A stretch of 64,000 bases of DNA, taken from Pristionchus mayeri (lineage: Eukaryota > Nematoda > Chromadorea > Rhabditida > Neodiplogasteridae). The stretch's first letter is position 1; every line of letters starts with the position of its first letter. The stretch is taken from NCBI GenBank assembly GCA_036245805.1, contig BTRK01000006.1, positions 21,112,365 through 21,176,364 of the forward strand, given 5' to 3'. Of this stretch, positions 36,897-48,782 are shown one piece after another. The position numbers were made by a program, and so were the translations under genes. The notes below the pieces were generated by a model that had not been told where the DNA came from, searched no databases, and worked only from the letters and a program-made list of their open reading frames with translations.

Positions 36897-39509
36897 TTAC
36901 TGAATGACTCCAAAAGGACCGTGACACTGGCAGGGGAGAAGGTCGTCGATCCCAGGAACGACAACTCCTCCTCAACGACCATCGTCATCATAATCAGAAT
37001 ACTTCCCTCACCTCAGTTTCAGTCGTTCTTCGGATTCGAAATTCCTTGAGGAGGAGAACAATGGCCATCTTGATCTCCATCATAGCCAATTTGTATCCGA
37101 TGCATCGTCGAGGTCCAAGACCGAAGGAGAGAAAAGAGTGAGGAGGAAAGGAGGGGCACAACCATCTAAATACACCCCTGAATAATCTTCCTTTTTTTCA
37201 AAACATTTTTTGATGATTTTTTCATATTTTTGCATATTAGACAGTATATTTACCGTTGTGGTTTGAACTCCTTCGCGTCTCTGCCCCATATCTCCTCGTT
37301 GAAGTGGATACTGTAGACGTCGGGCTGCACGTACGTCCCTCGCTCGATCGATACTCCACCCACTACCGTATCCCTCGTGCACCGGCGACCGGTAGTACTG
37401 TATGATGGGGTTAGCGCAGCTGATGATCGATTCCTTACAAGGCAGCAAGTGGGTAAATTCTCAGCGATTCCTTTATTACGGCGTCGAAATATGGAAGCTG
37501 TCCGAGTTTAGTCCAGTCTGGATCCTGATACATGTGCACCCTTGTTCATAATTATTCATAATTAGTGTACCTGTACCATCACCGCCCTCGCCTCTTCTCT
37601 AACTTTCTCCTGCACTTGAGGATGCAATGCCAACAGATAAGTGACGAAAGAGAGAGCGGAAGCGGATGTATCGAAGCCTCCAATCAACTCAGGATAAATT
37701 AGGAATCGTAAATGGGAAAGTGTACCTGCCATGATGAAGAGAAAGCACTGCGCGATGATCTCGTCCCGAGTGAGTGAAGTAGACCTCTAGGTGGAACCAA
37801 TAAAACTGTTTTCGTTGCATGTTTCTGTGGTGAAAGTAACACAACTGCTTGCACACAGTTATTCTTCTCATCACGATTTCATCTGAACTTGTCTCGAAAT
37901 GTGATTTTTCTCTCCTCCCCTCGTCATCTCTCCTTTCTCCTTCACCTTGTTATTTACTGTCCACCTAGAGCACACAGTTAAAGATGGGTGCGGCTCAGCT
38001 CAGCAGTATGTAAAAAATGAGCTCTTCTCGCCCTCGCAAAGCGTGAAATGTTTGTAATTATCGCGTGCAGGGTGGGAATCAAAAAATAATCCATAAATTC
38101 AAAATTGAGATGATAGCAAAAAAAGTACCTTGATGCTCCCTTCGTTCCCCTCTTCATTCGACTGATTCAGAAATGCGTCAATGAAGTCGTCTTGTTCTTC
38201 ATTTCCCTGAGTGCAAATTTTGAATCTCAAAAATTCTGTTAGAATGAATAAAAGCTACAAAAAGCAAGTACAAGTGTCCTACCCTGTTCTGAATCCTCTC
38301 GTCAACGACCGTTTCCATCTCCTTCAGTACCATTCCAATAGGATTCTCGAATTTGGCAGCCAGTGTGTTGAAGAGCTTCCAGAGGAAGGGAGAGAGGGAA
38401 GGGAAGGCTAGATTGAGATCGAGATACCACACATTCAGATCACGGACGAAGATCTGAACAGACGAATGAGAATTGAGAGGACTTTAAATGATTACTCCTT
38501 TCAGATGTCGACAGAGTGGATTCGAGAACATCCTACTCTCCTTCTGCCCGATTACAAGGCGACAGATGACATCGAATGTGAACTCTTGATAAAACCTGCA
38601 CTTGTTCAACAGAACGACAATCAGATTGCCTAGCCTACTCATGAATGTTGAACGCTGTTTTTTTGCGTCGAAGGAAAGACATCAAATCAGCCGCGCAGTC
38701 TTCTAAAATTGGCTGAATCTGCAATAAATAGTTTTGAGATCAAGAGAAAACTCCGGCAAAACAATGCTCCCGGTGAGGCTCGAACTCACGACCTTCCGAT
38801 TATGGGACTGACGCGCTGCCTACTGCGCTACGGAAGCAGACGGGCTCCAGCGCCCAATCCAAGCCCACTTCTCTCCCTTTCTAATTCCAACTCTGCTTTC
38901 ACGATATCTAGTTGGATCTGCCGAAATCATCTCACCTTATCAAGATTGGTGGGAGTGAAGAGAGAGTTGGCAGCTCCTCGCAATCTGAGCAACTCCATCC
39001 CTCTCTAAGTGATGTTCCTCACCTCCTCCATCTCCATCCGATGGCCTCTGCCATGTGCACCCTCTCATCCTGCCCATTCTCATCCGATGCCAAGTGCAGC
39101 AGCTCAATCACCATCATTACTGCTTCCACGATTTATTTCAGAGATACTGGTCCCTGTTAAGTTATTTAAGAGTACATACTTTTCGAGCCTCGAAACAATC
39201 TGATTTCGTGACACAGAATTCGTTGACTTCATTGAGATTGGAGAAGACTATCACTGGATTCGTCCCCTCGTAGACGCCGTAGCAGCTACCGAACTCCTAC
39301 AGATCGTCATGATGAGATTTTCCTGACTTCATGTGCTACCTCGTTCTGTTAGAGCGATGATAAATCGACTTGCCTTTGTCCATTCTCTCAGCTGCAGTGC
39401 CCCGGGGTAATCCAGTCGATGCAATTCCTTCGAGTGCCCATAATAGAAACGAGGTCGGGGTCCCGGTATTCCGATTCTATCGAAGTATGTAAGGCGATGT
39501 GTGATCCAC
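36897..39509 (-). CDS. Cytochrome P450 monooxygenase (5' exon not identified)
   Basis: Haem-thiolate monooxygenase, normally ER-anchored. Visible from N to C: HRLTYFDRIGIPGPRPRFYYG (Pro-rich hinge), SCYGVYEGTNPVIVFSN, a C-helix W.R region (GWRWRR, then MELLRLRGAANSLFTPTNL), FTFDVICRLVIGQKE, DDFIDAFLNQ, the I helix GGFDTSASALSF, the K-helix ESLRIYPLAA (ExxR), DTVVGGVSIERGTYV, EEIWGRDAKEFKPQR, the haem loop FGLGPRRCIG (Cys ligand), and an end at 36897-36899. Exons include 39509-39374, 39296 leftwards, 38595-38496, 38453-38283, 38206-38129, 37687-37571, 37524-37439, 37397-37255, 37177-37012 and 36970-36897. The sequence around the K helix resembles nematode CYP13/CYP25. The exon encoding the membrane anchor should lie upstream of 39509 but I could not find it. 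One intron appears to use a GC donor. Confidence 0.92.
38765..38837 (-). tRNA. tRNA-Met(CAT)-like gene, possibly a pseudogene
   Basis: The reverse strand folds as a 73-nt tRNA. The acceptor GCTTCCG pairs with CGGGAGC plus discriminator A. Box A is TAGCGCAGTAGG, the T-arm is GTGAGTTCGAGCCTCAC, and anticodon CAT lies at 38802-38804. It matches elongator tRNA-Met throughout. However, the base before the anticodon is C instead of the near-universal U33, and the anticodon stem has an A-G mismatch. It lies in a P450 intron on the same strand. The changes suggest a decayed or specialised copy. Confidence 0.65.
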
Positions 39510-41613
39510 CTAAAAATAAGAGTTGATGATTTAAAAATTAAAGGAGGAGTAAATGCAAACGCGCGCCCGGTTGGAATACGTTTCACCCAATGAGGCAGTG
39601 CATATGATATCTTCAAAAATTGAATTTTGAGTTTGCTCCTCCTTTAAGTGATGTCCTTGCGAAAAATTCACTCATCATACTACAAATCTAGCCCATACGA
39701 GAAAGAGAGAGAGAGAGAGCGAAATGAATTTGTGCACAGCGATTTCCCTCGATTCCATTTTTAGTAAAACGATACTTCAGCACTATGTCGAATGATAACC
39801 TTACGGATGATAACCAAAAATTCTCTTTGCGTACGAACCGACTACGGATAAACGGGAAATATATTCTGAAATGACTGCTTTGTGTGCTAATTTTTTGTGG
39901 TTCTATCTTCAGTAAACCCGAGATTGATTATACTCATGTCACATCACCAAATGATCGTACGCTAATAGAAAATACATTTGTTTTCTGCACTTTCATCACA
40001 TAGACGCCTACTTCCTCGCTTTTTCAGCTTATTATCACTTTTCTTCTCATAACTAAAGTCATAGTTCTCCCTAGAAGCTTATTAGGGGTGCACCTTCTTA
40101 TCCTTAGTCAAGGTCTTTCAATGCATGCCACATAAAGTAAACCGAGATTTGTTCATTTCGCTACCTGTTATCTAGTGAATAGGTTTTGGCAGATCTTTTT
40201 CCTTTGGAAAAAAACAGTAAGTTTGTGACTAAAAAAGATGGTGGACGGGATGAGCGGGCCTCCAAACTAGTCGACGACTTGTGAGTCGATGAAATCTTTT
40301 GGGGGATTCCTAGATTGAATGACATTCTCATGAAATTCCGACACCTGCATCACCAGTTTCACTTGTAGTGATCGTGAGATGGGAAAATTGCATCCGAATT
40401 TCTTGCAAATGCGTATGACAGATCTGGGGCAGAAAATATACACTTACCAGCTTACTTTTCCAATCGACATTGTCCGAGAACATTGCGAGAATTTGTATTC
40501 GGAACTATGATAGTACAAATATGATAGATCGATAAAGGTAGAAGTGAATGAGTAATGTCAACGAACGACGAGGCCACTCCACGTTCACCACGGTTTTGAC
40601 TGAAAATACACGTACATTTTATCAAGCATTTTCCCTCAAAAGGCTCAATAGTTTAATTACCTCAATTTCTGTTCTTAGCTCACGGTGAACCAACACGATC
40701 CACAAAAATTGAGTTTGCAAATGGGTGCAAGTTGGGTGCACATTTTGTATGCTGTAGAAATCTTACTCATGTTGGTTCTCCTTAATTGGAGAAAATTCTC
40801 AAGTTCGGCTTTAAATGTCCCAAGGGATTTATTAGCACAATTTCTTCTTAGTTTTACAAAAAAATATTTGGAGAATATGTGCGTGGGGAATTCGCTAATC
40901 CCTCATTAAATGACTGCCAGGTTTGAAAAGGGACCGTTGATAGATTGCAAGCATTATGAATACTCGAGTGGAGAGAACGCGGAACTTGATTATTGCATCG
41001 AAGGTTAATCTAGGACTAGAAATTCAATAATGAGGAGGTCCTTTCGCGTATTACAGGAAGGGTTCTCTTGTAGACGTGAGATGGGAAGCCGGAGCTTATC
41101 AATACGCACTTGTACAATTTTTGCAGTCTCAAATTCGATTAGTGATGCAGTACGAAGCCGCATAATTGGCTAACCAACAAAGTAGGGATTCTCGATTGAA
41201 GACCGCTTAGAGTACAAGCAGTGATTCTATTCACTATATTGGGAAGTAGGTGTCTTTTCTGAGTGACTATGGACTGAAGAGTCATAGCACAAATGTTTCG
41301 TTTCCGATAGTTGACTATTCGGTCATGCTCAATCAAATGGTTCTTGTGACCTTCTCTGAACCTTCATCTCAACTTTTTTTTCCACGGTCCTTCTTCGATT
41401 CAAGAAAATTCCTTTTCTCAGCGCGCACAATTCTACGAGACTTCGTCCCCCCCCTCCTCCTTCCTCCGCCGGCTCCTGTCCCTTCCCATCGTCTTCGTCG
41501 TCGTTCTCGTATCGAACACGAGACTCCGCCCCATTATCCGTGTCTCCGCCCTCCTCACCTCCCGTTCTCTCCAGTCACACTTCCCTTCTTCATCTGAGTC
41601 TTCTTCATAGGCC
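39510..41613. other. Interval without assigned gene
   Basis: It must hold the missing first exon of the P450, if that exon is present, and the promoter of the small secreted-protein gene. A short GA microsatellite occurs near 39704-39720. No protein-like exon was identified with confidence. Confidence 0.45.
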
Positions 41614-42071
41614 ATGCATCATCGGAAGTCTCTCATCTTCGCAACTCTTCTTCTCTCCTCCTCTTTCTCCCAGTGAGTTTTCCAGTGGTACTTTCATGAT
41701 GATAGTAAATCTCAGGCCGAACGACGACGGGTTGTCGTGCTACTTCCAACAGGAAAAAGGCTTCACACGCTGCTACTCCGATAGACGAGTGAGTTATCCC
41801 TTCTCCATTCTCATGCCTTCCTCTTCATTCAGAACCTTGTTCCCGTGTGCACCTACAAGAGGGAGGGAGGAATGATCCGTCAGGGCTGTCTGCTCATCGA
41901 CCCGGTGAGTCCCCCTTCTACCATTCATTCCTCCCTTCCCCTTCTCAGGTCAGTGCAGGGGTTGCTTGCGCAGCAGACTGTGTCCTCCGAGTGAGCAGCG
42001 ATGATCAGCAGCCCCACGCAGCGTGCTGCTGCTGGACCCCCTTGTGTAACGGGAAGGACTCCGTAGTCTAG
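41614..42071 (+). CDS. Small secreted Cys-rich protein, three-finger (Ly6/activin-receptor-like) type
   Basis: Exons: 41614-41672, 41716-41788, 41833-41904, 41949-42071. The start follows ttcatag by three bases. A signal peptide (MHHRKSLIFATLLLSSSFSQ) precedes a mature domain of about 85 residues with ten cysteines: GLSCYFQ, FTRCYS, VPVCTYK, IRQGCLL, VACAADC, AACCCW, LCNG. The opening GLxCY and closing CCxWxxLCN match the three-finger fold seen in Ly6/uPAR and activin-receptor ectodomains, which are common in nematodes. There is no transmembrane helix or clear GPI tail, so it is probably secreted. All junctions agree in phase. The partner or ligand is unknown. Confidence 0.68.
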
Positions 42072-42401
42072 AGCAGGAGTCCTCCCGTTGCACAAGGTAG
42101 GAGAAGCCGATTCACACTCATTCTTAATTCGATATTCTCGTTAGTGCAATCTCCTCATTACTAGAGGGGAGGAGCAGTCCCTACCCTTTCAAACATCCTC
42201 ATAACTCTCTCGTAGATACCTCACACGCATACTCTCCCCTGTACCTCAAAATGATTTCACTCATAGATAGTTCACCTCATTTACGATCAATCTCCATCAT
42301 GTGTTCCCTCCTACTCGAGGTATCTTCTCTCCTTCCTGTCCCTTGTTTTTTTTTCAATTCTAAACTATTAATAAACTAACATGGGATTGGTCGGAACTCA
42401 C

Positions 42402-42438
42402 ATATCCCAATCCTCTTCTTCATAGAGGATTGGGATAT
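42402..42438. repeat. Perfect short hairpin
   Basis: Arms atatcccaatcctct and agaggattgggatat are exact reverse complements (15 bp) around a 7-base loop, next to the presumed end of the adjacent SINE. Confidence 0.7.
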
Positions 42439-42444
42439 ACTACA

Positions 42445-42716
42445 CCACTTCGTCTTCCCCCGTACGGTCTACAATATGAAATGTTCGACTGTTGGCTGCA
42501 TCTTGTTTTAGTTTTATAGTATGCCCCAAATGCGATAAAAAATTATGCGATAAAAGTTTCAAATGCTTTGTGATGGGCGTCCATACTTGTTGATAAACTT
42601 TTATTGTTCTAACGCTCTGCAAAAGCATTTCCCAAAATGTGCAGCGATCTGGCTGACTCGAACCCCACACCTCTGCCCGTTAACCCGACGCCTTACCACT
42701 TGACCACGCAGCTGTT
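42445..42716 (-). mobile_element. tRNA-derived SINE-like element
   Basis: On the reverse strand, a box A (TGGTCAAGTGGTAAGGCG) and a box B (GGTTCGAGTC) are spaced as in a tRNA, but the acceptor and anticodon arms do not pair. The downstream boundary at about 42445 is a guess. The plus-strand piece tacaccacttcgtct recurs in the SINE at 56219-56478, which links the two. Confidence 0.5.
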
Positions 42717-43888
42717 GGGGTCCTTTTTCTAAACTACACATGAAGTAGTGAGCGATTGACGCGCAGGCGGATCATTGCAAAACTTGAAACATGAAATATC
42801 ATAATTCCTAGAAACATTTGCAGACTAATGAGAAACTCTATTCGTAGAATGAGTGAACTGAGAATTTTGAAACTGGACCCTCATTAGAGAAATTGGCCGA
42901 CCGCCAATATGTTCGAGCAAGAAAATCAAATTCCGCATTTTCAAACTTTGTCACAGATGTTTGATCTAACTCTGAGGAAAGCTCATAGAAGATGTTGAAG
43001 AGATTCATTCCAGAGTAATATCTACAGGGCGCACTCTTTTCGCTGATTCTCGTGCTATCTTATCCATCTTGTCCATCTTATCCATCATCTTGTCTCTCTC
43101 CTTGTTTCTTATTATTATTCTCTCGCCTTCACGAGTTCTCTCATTCCTGATAAGGTTACTGTCGTTCTAATAATGCGACAGTTGAATTGTGCTGCAATGA
43201 TTTGTGAACTTTTATTCGTCATGAGCATCATTTCACATCGCCCCCCATTGGTTCTTCCCCGAATTTCTCTTCACTGTCGAAGTTCGTAACCTGCCTGACT
43301 GAGATTATAGTCGCGTGCGCAACATTCAGTACAAAACATTTTATCAGTTGGGCATTTTAATCCCCCTTGTGACCGAATATGCGGACGCAGCAATTATTTT
43401 CCCATTTTTATACCGCACAACGCCCATTCTGAAGTTTATTCGTCACTCTACTCAGCAAGGGTTAATAGATGCGAGTACTTCCTGAGCTTTGTAATTGTAC
43501 CATTCACGACTTCAAGTCAATAGGCCTACAAAAGAACCACGCCTCAACTCCCTTTTTCATTCTCCATCGAATCGAGCACCAGCAATCATTCACATATCTC
43601 AGTTCAAGATACTCTTCTACTCTCTCTTCACGTTCCTTCTGATTCTCACTGGTTACTCTCAACCTCTTCCTATCGTCCCCTACTATCTCGATCAAACCCT
43701 TGCCTACACTCACTCCAACGAGCACAGTCACATGCCTTCAAAATGTTCCCATATTCTGCGGAAATATATGCGCGTATCGATCTGGTTTCATAATATCATT
43801 TCAAAAATTTCGCGAAATTGTACGTGTACTTCCCTCTCCGCCCATCTTCAGTGTGCGCTTCATCCAATTCTCAGATTGATCTGCCCAG

Positions 43889-44602
43889 ATGCGTTGCTTC
43901 CTCCTCTTTCTTCTTCTCTCCATCGTCGACGTCTCCCCCAAGGAACATCTACACCATGTTCGTTTTCATCGTATCTAGATATTTATTACTCGTATCCTCC
44001 TTGTTCCATTCGTGTGTACTCCAAAATGTAAATTTTTTTTTGTAAATCTTGTACTAGGTTCTCGCAAATATTGATTTCAATGTGACGTTTTCATTGCAGT
44101 ACTGCCATCCTCAGACGCTGCTGACGGCTACTCAAAAAGTCGAGCCAACGAATGGATATTTATCAGTAATGAGGATCATTAGAATTTTGCTTATCAAAGC
44201 CTGTCAACACAATGACAATCTGCAGTAAATTGAATCTCGCAATGTCGGAACGGTATTCGGAAATATTTAAATATTTGAGGAAGGATCAATGTGACTTTAT
44301 CATGGCGTTCTACTCTCTCTTCGGCTACTACTCCACATGGGAGTACTCGAGCAGACCGAGTTAGTCACTCTCCATCTATCCTCACTCCCATTCAATGTTT
44401 CTCAATAATCATCAATGAATTGCTGGTTGATTCAGAAATCAATCGATATTTCAGCGAATCGCAAGACCTTCGCAAGATATTGCTGCAATTTCGGATGCTC
44501 CCGACACCATCTTCAGGTTTGCTCCTGTTATTCACAACAGGGATTCATCATGTAGATATTGCAGGAGTTCTACTGCTTCAAGGCCAGGAATCGGTAAACC
44601 TC
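43889..44602 (+). CDS. Short exon cluster: possible secreted peptide with insulin A-chain-like end
   Basis: Three pieces are visible. (1) 43889-43957 begins right after ctgcccag and encodes a signal-peptide-like MRCFLLFLLLSIVDVS. (2) 44100-44165 starts after cattgcag (YCHPQTLLTATQ). (3) An exon starts at 44242 (MSERYSEIFKYLRKDQCDF), continues TNRKTFARYCCNFGCSRHHL and, after an intron, ends EFYCFKARNR-stop at 44600-44602. The pattern CC-x3-C-x9-C resembles an insulin A chain (normally CC-x3-C-x8-C), and with the two upstream cysteines there would be six. Pieces 1 and 2 do not join piece 3 in an open phase with the splice sites I can see, so this may be two genes or the model may be wrong. The A-chain resemblance is suggestive only. 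Confidence 0.35.
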
Positions 44603-45142
44603 TAAGAGGAAGCAGCCCTCAATGCGCTCCAGTGCCCCTCACTTCATTCTATATCCCCGTTCTCCCCAACGCATAGAGCGTGTCCACGTATTGCACGCGA
44701 AAGTCGCGAAAGATTCAGTATACGCTGGTACAATGCACGTCGTCAGAACATAAATAAAACCATTGTTAATATCCATTGCACTATGTATCGTCGTGCTTTG
44801 CTACAAATGTTGATCCTTTCGCGACGTGAAACTTTCCGTTGTGAGACGTCGTCAAACCTTTCAGTCTTTCGCATTTTCCAAGGCTGAATTGGAGCCACAT
44901 TGATTTTCCACCGCGACTTCCCCACCAACATTAATATTTGCATTTCTTTCGATTTCAATAAATGCAAAATTTAAATATGATATTCAAGAAGGTGGATAAT
45001 GAATTGATGGACCTCTCTCCTCTTTTTCCACTCATTCACTCCCATCTCCACAACGAAGGCCACCCGGTCGACTCCCTCCTCTAAGGGAGAGGTACCACTC
45101 CCTCTCCTACAGTATACCCTATCCCCTCAGGACCAGCGCGCG

Positions 45143-47876
45143 ATGAGACTCTGGGACTTCTTCTTCCCACACAGACACGAGGTACGGTATCTTTATATTA
45201 CTGTAGATGATTACGGTATGATTGGCAGGGAGCAGATGAGAGGGGACAGAGACGTGGTACGAAGGAGACTTCCAAGAAGAGGAAGGAGAAGAAGAATGAA
45301 CCTAAACCGGCCAAATCGACCTCCGCAGAATCATCCTCTGCCCGCACTAAATCTTCCAATTCAGTCGATGTACGAGGATACTGTAGCAGTCAATCAATAC
45401 AGTATCCCTGTTCACGGTATCTTGCAGATGTCAAAGTCGTCGCTGCCCAAGACGGACGTGCTGGAGGAGTGCTCGGCCCAGGCTGCTTCCTCGGATCCAG
45501 GATCTACCGATTGCGTAGGGATGATGCAATAGCGCTATCTCACTGTCCCAGACCAGTCCAGAAACGAGATCGACCGATACGCACGGAGTAAACTGAAATG
45601 AGTGCGATACGTGACTCGGCCTGGGACAGTAATGAAGTCGCCTTGTTAATTACAGAGTGATGACGTAATACAATGGAAAATAAGTAAATTTCAGCCGAAG
45701 AGCTGGGAGTACGACGAAGATAACCCGAAGAAGTGAGGAAGACAAGCGAAACCCAGTGGGAAAATATCATTTGCAGTGCAACGCCCGGTCAGAAGATCAA
45801 GAATATCGTCGATAAGAGCGGTGCGAAATATCAGAGGTCAAAGATCATCGATGGCCTTCTCAGTTAAACACGTACGTCGAGTAACGTCGTCCACTCGAGT
45901 GAATCGCGACACCAATATTACATCCAGACCCATCAAAGAGGTAAGGAAAGGAGGGAGACTGATGATAATTGGGTTTACTTTGAAGAAGACGCTGGATCGT
46001 TTCATGGAGCGAGTAAAAGCACGCCAGGAGAGCAGAATCAAATCGGTGAGACGAACCGGAACTGGAAACCGGAAGTGAACTTCGCATTTGAGGCTGGGAG
46101 AACAATGCCTGTGCGTGACTCAGAGTGTGTGTTTCCGAGTGCAGCCGACGCACTGAGGTGAGAAGATCGATGACTACAGTACTCATCTACCGTACACCAC
46201 TCAATTATCCACTCAATTATCCATTGATTTCAGGGCGGAATCGATCGTGACGAAGGACGTTGGAAGCAAGGAGACGACAGAGAGACAACTGAGAAAGAAG
46301 AAGGAGAAGGAGGGGAAGGAAGGGAAGGAGGGGAAGACTCCCGCGAAGACCCCTGGATAGAAGGAAGAGGGATCAAAGAGGAAGACGAGAACACCCAGTA
46401 AGGAGAAGAAGAAGAAAAAGAAGAAGAAGAAAGAGGAGGATGATGAGGATGGAGAGTCAGTTGATCTTTGATCTTTCGGAAGATATCATCCTTTTACAGC
46501 TCCGATTCGATGAAATCTGCGAGGTCGCAGAACTCGGGAAGGTCGTCAAGGGAAAAATCGGACAAATCGTCAAGGGAAAAGTCTGAGAAATCGTCAAGGG
46601 AAAAGTCTGAGAAGTCGTCAAGAGAGAAATCAGAGAAGTCGTCGAGGAGAGTGAGGCCGTCGCCGTTGAAGCAGATTCAGAAAGTGAGGAGTGGGGAGAG
46701 ATCAAAGATCAAACATCACTCAGATCTTCCCCGATCTCTCGAAGAAAGGCCGAGAAGAGAGGAGGGAGAGGAAAGAGAAGAAGAAGAGGGAGAAGGAAGA
46801 GGTGAGGACCTACCTGGCCGTACTATTCTACGGAGAAGATCAAACATCAACAGAACAAGACTTGGCTTAAAAGGGATTTAAACTTTTCTGAATATCGATT
46901 AAATGCAGACTGCCCGTCGCAAGAGTCGCGAGAAGAATCTCTTCGTGAATGGGAGGCCATTCTGGGTGGTCGCAGGCAAGATGTCGGCAGAGGAGAAGGT
47001 ATACTGTAGGTATTAGGGCGGCAAGAAGGGGTCACGGGTCACCCGATTTTATGACCCTGACCCGTTTCTGATCCGTAATTGCGGTTTAGAAGTGGCTCTC
47101 TCCCTCTCGCTCCCGGGCGAGAAAGGAAGAGGAAGAACGAGAGAGTGCGATAGTTCGAAGATCAGATATGTGGGATCAAATATCAAGTCCCTCTCTTGCA
47201 GGCAGAGATGACACAGGACGATCTTCCTCTCAACGCAGCCATCATCCTCGAGGTTCGCAAGGGAAACATCGATCTGCCCGTCCTCCCTGATACCATGTGA
47301 GTTACGAAGAGTACTGTAACCGGGATAGAAAAATAGCACACAATACTATAGACTAAACATCTATTTTGTTAACATACAGCATCGAATTCGACAAGTGGGC
47401 GCCTCTGGAAGTACTACAGGGAAGGGACGAGACGCTGTTCAACCACAAGATGCTATTCGCAAACACCATCAGATCCATGATCAACTCGACCGGTAAATAT
47501 CAAAGATTAACTGGTCACCTTCGATAGTACTCACACAAGCATATCTGAGATGATGTAGGCTTTTGAGTACCTATCTGTTCCTAATCATGATGCAATGGCT
47601 TTAGATTTCACTGGGACGGATGGTACAACGGGCGAGCCAAGCGAGACTCCCCCTGCAGAGAAGGAGAAGACCAACGTCCATCGAGTCGAATTCGCACCCC
47701 ATCCCACCTTTTACTGGAGGTCACTATCGTATTTATTACCGTATATTGTAGCGATCTGCCGTGAGCATTGATAACTGATCTCTGTCCTACCGTACTCCTC
47801 CTTCAGCTACGATCGATCGAATCCTTCGAAGATGCAGCGGGAGGTGTTCCGATGGAAGGGAGAAGGCGTCGCTTAG
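45143..47876 (+). CDS. Lys/Glu/Ser-rich protein of unknown family, with an in-frame TAG
   Basis: The start at 45143 (MRLWDFFFPHRHE) follows a ctcag acceptor. Exons include 45143-45181, 45229 onward, 45428-45514, 45695-45732 and 45777-45836, then uncertain ones, and the end at 47874-47876. The middle is lysine/glutamate-rich and low complexity, with four tandem SSREKSEK-like octapeptides (46543-46638). The C-terminal part looks globular: LFVNGRPFWVVAGKMSAEEK, AAIILEVRKGNIDLPVLPD, EFDKWAPLEVLQGRDETLF, VEFAPHPTFYWSYDRSNPSK. A TAG at 46358-46360 interrupts the lysine-rich exon, yet the same frame continues in matching composition into the next exon. So it is either a disrupted allele, a sequence error, or two genes. 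I do not recognise the family. The basic character suggests a nuclear or cytoskeletal protein. Confidence 0.6.
46543..46638 (+). repeat. Four tandem 24-bp coding repeats (SSREKSEK)
   Basis: Units start at 46543, 46567, 46591 and 46615, each a variant of tcgtcaagggaaaagtctga plus four bases. A partial fifth follows. They encode a Ser/Arg/Glu/Lys octapeptide inside the KE-rich protein. The near-identical nucleotide sequence implies recent expansion. Confidence 0.9.
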
Positions 47877-48782
47877 TGATGAAGACGCACGACGAAGACA
47901 CTACGAAGCACATTCGAGTGACTAAACTAATCCTCAAACAGAGATAAACCAGAGTTTTGTCAGTACTTGTATCTTATTGCGTGTGCAATCATAAATAAAT
48001 TTTTAATATTTATTTTAAAATCTTAAGACAAAAATCTACTAATAAAAAAAAATATAAAAGATGTTGTCTTCCTGACCCAACACACCGCCCGGATGCTAGC
48101 CGCGAACGCACCGTTTGGAGCGTGCGGCTGCTGCTTTGAAGCCTCGGTCTTCCTTCCGTTTCTATAAGTGGATTTCGCGAAGCTCTTGTCACAGTGGTGA
48201 CGCTCTCTCTAGTCTCATAGCACGGCCACTGACGAGGGCAACTCTGTTTCCGGGGATTTTGCGAAATATTGATCCGTTGGCCCTCCAGCACGTGCCATTT
48301 TGTAATCATATTCTGACGTCACTGTTCCGTTATCTTTTATGCGTGGCTGGTGTCTATTTCGCACCTTCTTTCCATCCTTGACAAAGTAATCCTCCTTCCC
48401 ACTCGTTTTCTGGAGTCATCAAGATTTTGATTCATGACTGTGTTGTCTTTTGGTTCGACCATTGCTCGATTCTTCGTTATACTCCTGCCTCTCTCCATGT
48501 AATAGCGGCTTACTCGTCTTTTCGCTCTGAATCCATAATCACGCGATGCGCTGACTTGTTAGCGCCGATTGAAAGTGTGAATTTCAGGCGCGAAACGACG
48601 ACCATTTGACGGTTTCCTCTCTGTTTGGCGAGCCCGCTTTTCCGTTAGGTAAGTCGTGTAGTTTATCTTTCTTTGAGGTTTTCAGGCTAATGGTGCGAGC
48701 CTTCCTTAAACTACCTTCTCCATCTGAAATAGTAAGTGTCCCAGTTGCCTGGTTGTAGATGCGCCCTAGATCCAGCGAGGTG
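47877..48782. other. Intergenic interval between KE-rich gene and striatin gene
   Basis: Starts with an aataaa-type signal near 47992. The remainder, which should contain the striatin promoter, shows no supported exon. Confidence 0.45.

Larger units (their letters stand above)
42072..43888. other. Intergenic interval with SINE and hairpin
   Basis: Contains a perfect 15-bp hairpin (about 42402-42438) and a tRNA-derived SINE-like sequence; otherwise unassigned. The + open frame starting at 43495 looks like read-through of pyrimidine-rich DNA rather than a gene. Confidence 0.45.

Noticed and set aside
42640..42716. A second tRNA gene
   Set aside because: Box A and box B are present but the acceptor and anticodon stems do not pair, so it is better explained as a SINE head.
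43495..44031. 178-codon open frame on the + strand
   Set aside because: It runs through pyrimidine-rich DNA, has biased low-complexity composition and overlaps likely intron/exon boundaries of the cluster at 43889-44602. No family resemblance.
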